NCBI GenBank assembly: GCA_964342675.1
Contig: CAYFFR010000035.1
Coordinates: 1-13,143 of the forward strand
Length of the DNA: 13,143 nucleotides
Reading direction: 5' to 3'
Origin: MED-G82 sp964342675
Lineage (GTDB): Bacteria; Pseudomonadota; Gammaproteobacteria; Magnimaribacterales; D2472
The notes under the pieces were generated by a model. It was given only the letters and a program-made list of their open reading frames with translations. It searched no databases and was not told the origin of the DNA. The position numbers were made by a program, and so were the translations under genes. Positions 6,529 through 13,143 of the stretch are shown piece after piece (position 1 is the stretch's first letter; every line of letters starts with the position of its first letter).

Positions 6529-7596
6529 ATGGAATCAATAAAAGATGAATGGAATAAATTCTGTGATGAGCTTAAGGATCTAGGAAAATTAATTGAAAAA
6601 AATTCTTACAATGATCATGATCATTATGAAGGGTATAGATATCTATTAAGACTTCTTAGATTATCTTCAGAAATGTATTTTGAACATTCTGATAATAATC
6701 ACCCATCTTTTTATTGTTTATCTCATGAGACAGGAAAAATAGGTGCAGATAACCCTGATAATCATTACTTGAATGCAAATATAAATGGTAAAAATTTATA
6801 TACAATCATGGGCAATATTGGTGAAGCAGACTATATAAGTTTTGGAGTAAAAGAAAATAGATACTCAATAGATGGAACTATGATTTCACATGATGAAATT
6901 GATCTAAAAAATGTGGATGTAGATAAAAATGGTAATTTTTCTATCTCTATGAATGAGTCATCTGGTAAGCGTAATCATCTCACATTAAGACCATCATCTA
7001 ACATGATAATAGTTAGGCAAACTTACAAAAATAAAATGCTTGATGCTAGAGCATCTATGAGAATTAGGTCACTTAATGATTATAATCCAAGCTTACCCTT
7101 AACAAATAAAGAATTTATTAACTACTTATCATCATCGATACGATTTATAAGAGGAACAGCACAAACATTCACAGAATGGGTAAAAATATTTCAAAAAGAT
7201 CATCTAAATGCTTTACCGCTTGGCGATCAAGTTTTCTTTCAAGCTGCTGGTGGAGATCCAAATATTAGTTATCACCATGGTTATTATGATTTTAAAGAGG
7301 ACGAATGCTTAAAGATTACAACGAAGATTCCTCAATGCTCATATTGGAACTTCCAACTTGAAAATCATTGGATGGAATCATTAGATTATAGAAACTACCC
7401 TATTCATTTAAACTATCATAACGCAGTAACTAAAAATAATAATTTGAAAATTCATATCACATATCAGCCTGAAAACTTAGAAAATAATCTTATAACCTGT
7501 GGCAGACCTAATGGTGCAATGTTATTAAGATGGATAGATGCTGATGAGAGTATTGAGCCTATTGTAGAACTAGTAAAAATTAAAGAACTAACATGA
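6529..7596 (+). CDS. DUF1214-domain protein of unknown function
   Basis: A 355-residue protein without signal peptide or membrane segment. The N-terminal part has YEGYRYLLRLLR (33-44) and GADNPDNHYLNANI (72-85), and the C-terminal part has IPQCSYWNFQLENHWMESL (267-285), recognised as the DUF1214-type beta-sandwich motif found in many actinobacterial and marine proteobacterial proteins. No catalytic role is established for this family that I can cite. It opens the plus-strand operon and overlaps the sulfotransferase by four bases (ATGA), which argues that the two products are made in fixed ratio and act together. A second ATG at 6524 is out of frame; GAGA at 6517-6520 is the only, weak, Shine-Dalgarno candidate. 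His-rich stretch DHDHYEG (30-36) might bind metal, but this is not supported otherwise. Confidence 0.8.
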   Translation: MESIKDEWNKFCDELKDLGKLIEKNSYNDHDHYEGYRYLLRLLRLSSEMYFEHSDNNHPSFYCLSHETGKIGADNPDNHYLNANINGKNLYTIMGNIGEADYISFGVKENRYSIDGTMISHDEIDLKNVDVDKNGNFSISMNESSGKRNHLTLRPSSNMIIVRQTYKNKMLDARASMRIRSLNDYNPSLPLTNKEFINYLSSSIRFIRGTAQTFTEWVKIFQKDHLNALPLGDQVFFQAAGGDPNISYHHGYYDFKEDECLKITTKIPQCSYWNFQLENHWMESLDYRNYPIHLNYHNAVTKNNNLKIHITYQPENLENNLITCGRPNGAMLLRWIDADESIEPIVELVKIKELT

Positions 7597-8741
7597 AAAA
7601 AAAGATTTCGTTTTCTCAGTTACTAGAAGCATCTAAAGAAAATACAAATTTAAGTAACTTTGGTAATGATGTTTTTATTGAAGGTTGTGAATCTCTTATT
7701 GATTCAATAAATTCTGAAGCTAATTTAAATGAAATAGGATTATCTGCACAGAAGAACAGGATTCTTGGTCTTCTTATAAATAGATTAAGAATTGAATCAG
7801 ATATAGAAAGCCAACCTCAAATAATAGATGAACTAATTAATAATCCAATTGTTATAGTTGGGTTGCCTCGCACTGGAAGTACGATGACACATAGAATGCT
7901 TGCTTCAGATCCGAATCATACCGCAATGTTGTGGTGGGAAGGCAGATATCCGGCAATGCTTCCAGATGAAGTAAGAGGAAACCCTGAAAAACGTATGAAA
8001 ATGGGTAAAGCAGAAGTAGATGCAGTTGTTGAAGCATCTCCTGATGCTTTAAAAATTCATCCTTGGGATTTCAATGGCGCCGATGAAGAAATTTTATTAT
8101 TAGAACATAATTTCATGAGCACAGTCCCCGAGTCATTTATGAGAGTTCCATCATATTCAAAATGGGTTGAATCTCAAGATCATGAAATTTCATATTTAGA
8201 CTTAAAACGCCTCCTTCAATACTTACAATGGCAAAATCCTGGCAGAGAAAAAAAACGTTGGATTCTTAAATCGCCTCATCATTTGGGTTTTATAGATAAG
8301 TTATTAAAAGTGTTTCCTGATGCTATGGTAATTCAAACTCATCGGGATCCTTTTAAAACAGTACCATCATTCTGTTCCATGTGTGCAAATCTTTATGAGC
8401 CATTAACAAATAATTTTGATACAACATTTATAGGTAAACATTGGTCAAAAAAATTATCAAAAGCATTAAATCATTGTCTTGAGGTTAGTAAAAAATTTCC
8501 AAAGAATTTTTTAGATTTAAAGTTTGATAACATGATTAAAGATCCAATTAAAGAGATGAAAAAAATTTATAAATTCATCAATGAATCTTTTGGTGAAAAA
8601 ACAGAATTAGCCATGCAGGCGTGGCAAGAAGAAAATAAACATGAAATGGGTGCTCATAAATATAATCTTTCTGACTATAATTTGTCAGAAGACTTTATTT
8701 ACGAAGAATTTAATAAATACCTAGAGACATATATTAACTAA
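7593..8741 (+). CDS. Sulfotransferase-family protein (PAPS-type fold)
   Basis: A 382-residue cytoplasmic protein of the Sulfotransfer_3 type, expected to move sulfate from PAPS to a hydroxyl or amine. The 5'-phosphosulfate loop is IVGLPRTGSTMTHRML (88-103), and the 3'-phosphate-binding block is RWILKSPHHLGFIDKLLKVF (222-241) followed by QTHRDPFKTVPSF (248-260) with the conserved Arg and Ser. An N-terminal helical region of about 80 residues precedes the fold, as usual for bacterial members of this branch. The ATG overlaps the DUF1214 stop by four bases. Many such genes occur in catabolic clusters of mycobacteria and marine bacteria, where sulfation has not been demonstrated to my knowledge; another nucleotide-linked transfer is possible. 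No sulfate activation genes (PAPS synthesis) are in the window. Confidence 0.88.
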   Translation: MKKKISFSQLLEASKENTNLSNFGNDVFIEGCESLIDSINSEANLNEIGLSAQKNRILGLLINRLRIESDIESQPQIIDELINNPIVIVGLPRTGSTMTHRMLASDPNHTAMLWWEGRYPAMLPDEVRGNPEKRMKMGKAEVDAVVEASPDALKIHPWDFNGADEEILLLEHNFMSTVPESFMRVPSYSKWVESQDHEISYLDLKRLLQYLQWQNPGREKKRWILKSPHHLGFIDKLLKVFPDAMVIQTHRDPFKTVPSFCSMCANLYEPLTNNFDTTFIGKHWSKKLSKALNHCLEVSKKFPKNFLDLKFDNMIKDPIKEMKKIYKFINESFGEKTELAMQAWQEENKHEMGAHKYNLSDYNLSEDFIYEEFNKYLETYIN

Positions 8742-8755
8742 TAACGAGGTGTGTA

Positions 8756-9535
8756 ATGTTATTAAAAGATAAAGTGGTTGTTATTTCAGGAATTGGCCCT
8801 GGCCTTGGTCAGGAATTGGCTTATGGATCATCAGAACATGGAGCAAAATGTGTAATTGCAGCTAGAACAAAAACTCGATTGAGAGAAATAGAAAAAGAAT
8901 TGAATAAAAATAATACTGAGGTTTTAACTGTACAAACTGATATTACCAATCAAAAAGACTGTAAAAATCTTATACAACAAACCATTAAAAAATTTGGAAG
9001 AATTGATTGTCTCTTAAATAGCGCTTATAGACCTGGAGAATTTGTTGAGTTCAAAGATGCTAATTTAGATGATTGGTTGGAAACAATGCATACAAATTTC
9101 TTTGGAACAATGAAACTGACCAAAGAAGCTATCAAAGAAATGAAGAAACAAAATTATGGATCTATAGTTATGGTTAATAGCTTAATTACAAAAAAACCAT
9201 TGCCGACTCAAGGTGGTTATGCGGCGTCTAAAGGAGCATTAACAAGTGCGACCAAAATACTTGCAAAAGAACTAGGTCAATACGGCATAAGGTTAAATTC
9301 TGTATATATGGGATGGATGTGGGGACCTCCAGTAGAAAACTATGTAACAGAAACTTCAAAAATGATGGGGGTTGATAAGCAAGAATTGATTAATCAGATA
9401 ACAAAAGATATACCTATTGGATCTATTCCAGATGATAGAGATTGCGCTAATGCTGTATTATTTTTAGCTTCTGATTTAGCTAATGTGATTACTGGTGCAA
9501 ACTTAGATGTTAATGGAGGAGAATTCATGCCATGA
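8756..9535 (+). CDS. Short-chain dehydrogenase/reductase (classical SDR), second copy
   Basis: A 259-residue SDR, distinct from the one at 3109. The cofactor loop is SGIGPGLGQE (11-20) and the usual NNAG is replaced by LNSAYRPG (87-94). Catalytic residues are Ser142 in VNSLI, Tyr155 and Lys159 in YAASK. AARTKTR (35-41) fits an NADP-type or mixed cofactor site. The SGxGPGLG and NSA combination recurs in SDRs of actinobacterial catabolic clusters, often annotated as oxidoreductases of sterol- or acid-type substrates. GAGG at 8746-8749 lies six bases before the ATG. It sits 14 bases after the sulfotransferase stop and so belongs to the same operon. A 97-base gap follows, the largest within the plus-strand cluster. 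The substrate is unknown. Confidence 0.9.
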   Translation: MLLKDKVVVISGIGPGLGQELAYGSSEHGAKCVIAARTKTRLREIEKELNKNNTEVLTVQTDITNQKDCKNLIQQTIKKFGRIDCLLNSAYRPGEFVEFKDANLDDWLETMHTNFFGTMKLTKEAIKEMKKQNYGSIVMVNSLITKKPLPTQGGYAASKGALTSATKILAKELGQYGIRLNSVYMGWMWGPPVENYVTETSKMMGVDKQELINQITKDIPIGSIPDDRDCANAVLFLASDLANVITGANLDVNGGEFMP

Positions 9536-9632
9536 GTATCAAGTATCTAAAAAATATCAAGATATTAGCTAATAAATAATGTTTTTTTTGATTTCATCAC
9601 TATTTTTCATTAGTATTGGCTAAAATCTAAAC
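9536..9632. other. 97-base intergenic gap inside the plus-strand cluster
   Basis: The gap contains a small inverted repeat, AATATC/GATATT at 9553-9566 with a two-base loop, and a T8 run at 9582-9589. These are too weak and too far apart (15 bases) for a convincing intrinsic terminator. A -10-like box near the right end suggests that the last two genes of the cluster have their own promoter. Confidence 0.5.
9621..9626 (+). promoter_or_regulatory. Putative -10 box TAAAAT before the amidohydrolase-like gene
   Basis: TAAAAT ends seven bases before the ATG at 9633, with no Shine-Dalgarno between, which would give a leaderless or near-leaderless transcript as proposed for the genes at 3109 and 12995. 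No convincing -35 is present. In such AT-rich DNA a chance match is likely enough to keep confidence low. Confidence 0.35.
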
Positions 9633-10502
9633 ATGTCATTTAATAAAGATATCTTTACTGTAGACCTTATGTTAGGAATCCCTAATCAGGAAGACCGTTC
9701 TGACTGGTACTCATTCTTGAAACCTTTATTAATGGATGAAGAGTCTAAAAAAATGTTTGAAATGCCTGCTCAATATATGTTCAAGGATATACCTCAAACT
9801 GGCAAACAAGATGACTTTATCAAATATACCATTGATCAAATGGATAAATATTCAATTAATAAGGCAATGATAGGTTTTGATGAAGATTCAATGATATCGC
9901 AAAAAGTTCTTAAAGATCATAGTGATAAATTCTTCTTCGATTTAGTTGTTAATCCAAATGATGGAATGGATGAAGTGAGACGTATTAAACGTATACATAA
10001 AAATTATGGTATAAAAGCTGTAAGTACTTTCCCATGTGGTTTATGTCCCCCCGTTCCTATTAATGATAAAAAATGGTATCCAATTTATGCAACTTGTGTT
10101 GAATTGGATATTCCTTTTTTTTGTTGTGTTGGTGTTCCAGGACCTAGAATACCAATGGCTCCACAAAAAGTTGAACTAATAGACGAAGTGTGTTGGTTTT
10201 TTCCTGAACTAAAATTTGTCATGAGGCATGGTGCAGAACCATGGACTGATTTAGCAGTTAAATTAATGCTTAAATATCCCAATTTATATTATTCAACAAG
10301 TGCATTTAGTCCAAAACATTATCCACAAGCAATAGTTAATTATGCAAATACTCGTGGTTCTGAGAAGATAATGTATGCTGGGTATTTCCCAATGGGGCTA
10401 TCTCTTGAAAAGATTTTTAATGAATTGCCAAAAGTAAAATTTAAAGATGAAATCTGGCCTAAATTCCTAGGTGGCAATGCAAAAAAACTTTTTAACCTAT
10501 AA
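9633..10502 (+). CDS. Amidohydrolase-2 (ACMSD-like) fold protein with atypical metal site
   Basis: A 289-residue TIM-barrel protein of the amidohydrolase-2 superfamily (ACMSD and gamma-resorcylate decarboxylase relatives). Recognisable parts are a segment from GIKAVSTFPCG (126-136) through VPINDKKWYPIYATCVELDIP (141-161), GPRIPMAP (170-177), FFPELKFVMRHGAEPW (189-204), YPNLYYSTSAFSPK (215-228) and the C-terminal WPKFLGGNAKKLF. Canonical ligands are mostly absent: the N-terminal HxH position reads VDLMLG, the mid-barrel His position reads CCVG, and the final Asp of GSDxP reads YAGYFP; only His199 remains. A similar sequence pattern exists, as I recall, in actinobacterial homologues, so this looks like a conserved divergent subfamily rather than decay. 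It pairs with the Rieske gene ten bases downstream. Decarboxylation, hydrolysis or a non-catalytic role are all open. Confidence 0.8.
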   Translation: MSFNKDIFTVDLMLGIPNQEDRSDWYSFLKPLLMDEESKKMFEMPAQYMFKDIPQTGKQDDFIKYTIDQMDKYSINKAMIGFDEDSMISQKVLKDHSDKFFFDLVVNPNDGMDEVRRIKRIHKNYGIKAVSTFPCGLCPPVPINDKKWYPIYATCVELDIPFFCCVGVPGPRIPMAPQKVELIDEVCWFFPELKFVMRHGAEPWTDLAVKLMLKYPNLYYSTSAFSPKHYPQAIVNYANTRGSEKIMYAGYFPMGLSLEKIFNELPKVKFKDEIWPKFLGGNAKKLFNL

Positions 10503-10511
10503 AATATTATT

Positions 10512-11498
10512 ATGAAAAAAAGGTACCCTATGCCTATACCATTTGGTTGGTATTGTGTTGGAAAATCAAAAGACCTTAAATCAGGTGATGTTCAACCTGT
10601 TAGATACTTTGCTCAAGATTTAGTCTTATTTAGAACAAAATCAGGTGCAGTATCATTGTTAGATGCCTATTGCCCACATTTAGGAGCTCATCTAGGTCAT
10701 GGTGGTATTGTTAATGATGAATGCATAGAATGTCCTTTCCATGCGTGGCGTTGGAATATAGATGGAACTATTGGTGATATACCATACGCATCTAAAATTC
10801 CACAAAGAGCTAAAGATACTAAAATTCAAACCTACCCAACTGTAGAAAAAAATAATTTGATTTATGCATGGTATCATCCTGAAGGATTAGAACCAGAATA
10901 TGAAGTTCAGGAATATCCTGAGATCTCAGATCCTGATTGGGCAGATGATTATCTTCTTTATGAATATCCTATTAAATGTCATATCCAAGATATGGCAGAA
11001 AATGCTGTAGATACAGCACACTTCCGATATGTACATGGTGTGGTCAGTTATCCTGATTCTGAGGTCAGCTATGATAAACAAAAGAGAATATCAATCCAAA
11101 AAGCTGATATGGAAACGCCTAGAGGTACTGTCAAAGGTAGAATTACCGCTTTTTCTAATGGTCCAGGTGATAACTCAACAAAATTTGAAGGAATATGCGA
11201 TACACTTCTATTGGGGATGACAACTCCAATAGAGGAAGAATTATGTATAGTTAGGTTTTATTTTCTTCAAAAGAAAATAAAAGGTAAAGTTCCAACAGGT
11301 GGTGTCTCAATGGCAATTATTGATGATATCAACAAACAAGTAAAAGAAGATATTCCTATTTGGGAAAATAAAAAATTTGCTTATAGGCCGGTATTATGTG
11401 ATAAAGACGGTCCTATTGCGCAATTTAGAAAACACTATTCAAGCTTTTATGTTGATTATGATGAAGCAGAAAAGATCAAGCTCTTAAGACTCAACTAA
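10512..11498 (+). CDS. Rieske non-haem iron oxygenase, KshA / cholesterol 7-desaturase-like
   Basis: The terminal oxygenase of a Rieske system, 328 residues. The N-terminal Rieske domain holds the [2Fe-2S] ligands Cys54 and His56 (CPHLGAH) and Cys74 and His77 (CPFHAW), with the normal 17-residue separation. The catalytic domain has DMAENAVDTAHFRYVHG (160-176), giving the bridging Asp167 and iron ligands His170 and His175; the third ligand is probably Asp280 in EDIPIW. The C-terminal IPIWENKKFAYRPVLCDKDG is typical of the KshA (3-ketosteroid 9-alpha-hydroxylase) and DAF-36/Neverland sterol 7-desaturase branch. A sterol-like or other alicyclic substrate is therefore plausible but not proven. 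No dedicated ferredoxin reductase lies nearby; a rubredoxin gene overlaps its 3' end in the opposite orientation. No clear Shine-Dalgarno; ATG ten bases after the previous stop. Confidence 0.9.
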   Translation: MKKRYPMPIPFGWYCVGKSKDLKSGDVQPVRYFAQDLVLFRTKSGAVSLLDAYCPHLGAHLGHGGIVNDECIECPFHAWRWNIDGTIGDIPYASKIPQRAKDTKIQTYPTVEKNNLIYAWYHPEGLEPEYEVQEYPEISDPDWADDYLLYEYPIKCHIQDMAENAVDTAHFRYVHGVVSYPDSEVSYDKQKRISIQKADMETPRGTVKGRITAFSNGPGDNSTKFEGICDTLLLGMTTPIEEELCIVRFYFLQKKIKGKVPTGGVSMAIIDDINKQVKEDIPIWENKKFAYRPVLCDKDGPIAQFRKHYSSFYVDYDEAEKIKLLRLN

Positions 11499-11662
11499 TC
11501 TATTAAATCAAAATCGAATTTACTTACCCCACAATCTGGGCACGACCAATCATCAGGAATGTCTTCCCATTTAGTTCCAGCGGGTATACCTTCGTCAGGA
11601 ATTCCAAACTCCTCATCATAAATATAGCCGCATATTACACACTCATACTTTCTATAGTTCAC
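11495..11662 (-). CDS. Rubredoxin (55 residues)
   Basis: A small one-iron electron carrier encoded on the minus strand. Translation from the GTG at 11662 gives 55 residues, the normal rubredoxin size, with both metal-binding pairs: YECVICGY (Cys8, Cys11) and WSCPDCGVSK (Cys41, Cys44), plus the conserved GIPAGTKWEDIPDDW between them. The start overlaps the end of the transporter gene by 11 bases; GGAG at 11673-11670 lies seven bases upstream and supports the GTG. The stop overlaps the Rieske oxygenase stop by four bases on the opposite strand. Rubredoxins commonly feed alkane hydroxylases or peroxide-reducing enzymes; here it could supply electrons to the neighbouring Rieske oxygenase, though opposite orientation weakens that link. 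No rubredoxin reductase is in view. Confidence 0.95.
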   Translation of the reverse strand: MNYRKYECVICGYIYDEEFGIPDEGIPAGTKWEDIPDDWSCPDCGVSKFDFDLID

Positions 11663-12995
11663 GGTCTATCTCCAAGTCTGATCTATTTACATTATGCCTA
11701 AGAATTAAAAATCCAGAAACTAAATAACAAATCATTGGTGCAAATATATAAATATTCCATAATGCTGATTTAATCTCTTGTTCGTTTGATGCACCTAACT
11801 TAATTTGAAAACCAAAAACTTGTTCAAGCAAAATATAAGGAACCGCAATAGCCAAAGCTAATCCAAATTTACTTAAAGTCGTTAAGTAAGAGTAAATGCT
11901 GCCACCTATATCTGTATTATCTTTGATCTTTTGGATCTGCGATAAGTCACCAATCATTCCGTTAATGAGGGGATTGGGTCCAGAAAATGCAAAACCAAAT
12001 AGAATTACGAATGAAAATAAAAAGATAATTTTTTGTACATTAGATAAATTATCTAATAGGTTAATACCAAAGAAGTATATTAATAATATTCCAACTGCAT
12101 AAAAGCAACATATGGATAAGGATAAATGTTTTGAAGTTTTAACGCTTATTGTTCTCCAAACCCACAATCCTACTACGCTCATTAAAAAATATGCCAAAAT
12201 AGCTCTAGATCCATAGGTTTTTAAATCAAAAATTGAATCAACAATGATTAAAAATAAGCCGCCTGATAGTCCTTGAGCAAATGCTATAAGAAAACCTACG
12301 ATTACAATTCGATTGACATCCTTATTGTTAAAGAGTTTCTTAAAAACTAAAAGGCTATCCTTCAAAGGAATATTATTAGAAAAGCTAGACTTATCAGGTA
12401 ATCTTATAAATGCAGCTAATATAATTAAAGGAGTTGAGATAATAACAAACCACCCTATCCCCTCAATTTTTGCTTGCATTTCAGGTGTGTATCTTTCTAT
12501 AACTGCTGGTATTACAATAACAATAAACATGCCAATTAGAGCCATAAATTCTCTTAAAGTCATTAGATTTGTTCTATTATCGTAGGAAGGGGCTATGATA
12601 AGAGACCAAGATAATTGAGTAATCACCAGTAAAGTAAAACCCGAATATAAGAGGAATAAACTAGAAAAGAAATAGGAATTTGATACTTGATTATCTCCAG
12701 GAAAATAAATTAAATAAGTAGAGAGGGTAATTAATGGTATTGCTAATAAAACCCAATGTTTATGCTTTGATGATTTTGTTTGGTATCGATCAATTAGAAA
12801 ACCCATAACTGGATCTGTGAAAACATCTATGAATCTACCAAGAAAAAATATAATTGATACTGTCGTCATACCTAGCATTAATTCATCCGCATAGAATGGA
12901 AGTATGTAAACAAATATGGGCATTCCTGAACCAGCAACAGGTATAACTAAACTTGCATAGATAAAATTATTTGTTAATTGATTATTTGAATTCAT
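11652..12995 (-). CDS. MFS transporter, GPH/MelB-like family
   Basis: A 447-residue integral membrane protein with about twelve hydrophobic segments. The cytoplasmic loop between the second and third helices carries GRFIDVFTDPVMGFLIDR (53-70) followed by a basic stretch ending HKHW, the hallmark of the glycoside-pentoside-hexuronide:cation symporter family (MelB type: D..TDP..G...D). Members move sugars and glucuronides, but many in marine and sphingomonad-like catabolic clusters are believed to carry other organic solutes by proton or sodium symport. It is the first gene of a two-gene minus-strand unit with rubredoxin. The bases before the ATG include AGGA only two bases away, too close to act as a Shine-Dalgarno, and a TATAGT box nine bases upstream. 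The substrate is probably the compound degraded by the cluster, by inference only. Confidence 0.85.
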   Translation of the reverse strand: MNSNNQLTNNFIYASLVIPVAGSGMPIFVYILPFYADELMLGMTTVSIIFFLGRFIDVFTDPVMGFLIDRYQTKSSKHKHWVLLAIPLITLSTYLIYFPGDNQVSNSYFFSSLFLLYSGFTLLVITQLSWSLIIAPSYDNRTNLMTLREFMALIGMFIVIVIPAVIERYTPEMQAKIEGIGWFVIISTPLIILAAFIRLPDKSSFSNNIPLKDSLLVFKKLFNNKDVNRIVIVGFLIAFAQGLSGGLFLIIVDSIFDLKTYGSRAILAYFLMSVVGLWVWRTISVKTSKHLSLSICCFYAVGILLIYFFGINLLDNLSNVQKIIFLFSFVILFGFAFSGPNPLINGMIGDLSQIQKIKDNTDIGGSIYSYLTTLSKFGLALAIAVPYILLEQVFGFQIKLGASNEQEIKSALWNIYIFAPMICYLVSGFLILRHNVNRSDLEIDREL

Positions 12996-13004
12996 GTTCC
13001 TATA

Positions 13005-13010
13005 ACTATA
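13005..13010 (-). promoter_or_regulatory. Putative -10 box TATAGT before the MFS gene
   Basis: TATAGT on the minus strand ends nine bases before the ATG at 12995. It leaves almost no leader, as at the SDR and amidohydrolase-like genes. No good -35 is seen. Confidence 0.35.
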
Positions 13011-13058
13011 CTTTGATGTATCATATTTTTAATTAAAATTTTTATAATCATTTCTTTG

Positions 13059-13064
13059 TATAAT
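13059..13064 (+). promoter_or_regulatory. -10 box TATAAT of the tRNA-Arg gene
   Basis: A perfect TATAAT ends eight bases before the first base of the tRNA, so transcription would begin at or just before the mature 5' end. A second TATAAT lies at 13043-13048. The -35 region is only A/T rich. Confidence 0.5.
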
Positions 13065-13072
13065 TATTTTAA

Positions 13073-13143
13073 GCGCCCGTAGCTCAGTTGGATAGAGTAC
13101 CTGGCTACGAACCAGGCGGTCGGGAGTTCGAATCTCTCCGGGC
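13073..13143 (+). tRNA. tRNA-Arg, anticodon ACG (3' end cut by window)
   Basis: The cloverleaf can be drawn by eye: acceptor strand GCGCCCG, D arm GCTC...GAGT, anticodon stem CCTGG/CCAGG around loop CTACGAA (anticodon ACG, read as ICG after deamination), variable CGGTC, T stem GGGAG/CTCTC around TTCGAAT, and the beginning of the 3' acceptor strand, CGGGC. The last two acceptor bases, the discriminator and CCA (if encoded) lie beyond the window. The anticodon arm closely resembles the enterobacterial tRNA-Arg(ACG). Confidence 0.95.

Noticed and set aside
9553..9589. Possible intrinsic terminator (AATATC/GATATT hairpin and T8)
   Set aside because: The stem is six A/T-rich pairs with a two-base loop, and the T run begins 15 bases after it; not a credible terminator.
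11029..11220. Alternative frame inside the Rieske oxygenase
   Set aside because: Same strand, different frame, within a gene whose iron ligands are all in the main frame; no start signal of its own.
12313..12585. Open frame antisense to the MFS transporter
   Set aside because: Its hydrophobic character simply mirrors the membrane protein on the other strand; there is no independent start or family match.
13073..13143. tRNA-Arg as the attachment site of an island carrying this cluster
   Set aside because: The tRNA 3' end points away from the cluster, no integrase or second partial tRNA copy is seen, and base composition looks even across the window.
1..13143. CRISPR arrays, insertion sequences, long direct repeats, toxin-antitoxin or phage genes
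   Set aside because: Reading both strands showed no repeat-spacer structure, transposase motifs, flanking inverted repeats or phage or defence proteins.

Overview
The window is a very AT-rich, densely packed bacterial chromosome segment. Neighbouring genes overlap or are separated by a few bases, convergent genes meet stop to stop without room for terminators, and stop codon use is standard. The tRNA-Arg(ACG) at the right edge resembles proteobacterial versions. Together these suggest a streamlined, probably marine proteobacterium (alpha or gamma cannot be decided here; SAR86- or SAR11-like in style). Several protein families, namely F420 biosynthesis, a WGD-type phosphotransferase, a DUF1214 protein, an amidohydrolase-like protein and a KshA-like Rieske oxygenase, are ones I know best from mycobacteria and relatives. 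This hints at shared or transferred catabolic modules, but that is inference.

Layout. (1) 1-3055, minus strand: a coenzyme F420 operon transcribed in the order fno (NADPH:F420 oxidoreductase), cofE, cofD, cofC, then a gene cut by the window edge that may be the FO synthase. (2) 3109-3882, plus: a short-chain dehydrogenase, divergent from the F420 operon. (3) 3885-6476, minus: a phosphotransferase and an aldehyde dehydrogenase with zero spacing. (4) 6529-11498, plus: a DUF1214 protein, a sulfotransferase-fold protein, a second SDR, an amidohydrolase-like protein and a KshA-like Rieske oxygenase. (5) 11495-12995, minus: a GPH/MelB-type transporter followed by a 55-residue rubredoxin. (6) 13073-13143, plus: tRNA-Arg(ACG), truncated by the window end.

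Working together: CofC, CofD and CofE make F420 from FO and a phosphorylated three-carbon acid, and Fno exchanges hydride between NADP(H) and F420. The rest looks like a catabolic module for an imported hydrophobic or alicyclic compound: uptake (MFS), ring or side-chain hydroxylation (Rieske, possibly fed by rubredoxin), alcohol and aldehyde oxidation (two SDRs, ALDH), and phosphoryl or sulfuryl transfer on hydroxyl groups. No substrate can be named from sequence alone.

The most striking observation is at the fno/cofE junction. CofE homology runs 41 codons upstream of its first conventional start codon (a GTG), back to an ATT codon placed six bases after a perfect AGGAG. That extension is in the same frame as fno, separated from it only by the fno TAG stop and three codons. 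Either cofE starts at ATT, or TAG readthrough yields some Fno-CofE fusion, or the start codon has been lost. No stretch longer than 300 bases lacks a gene.
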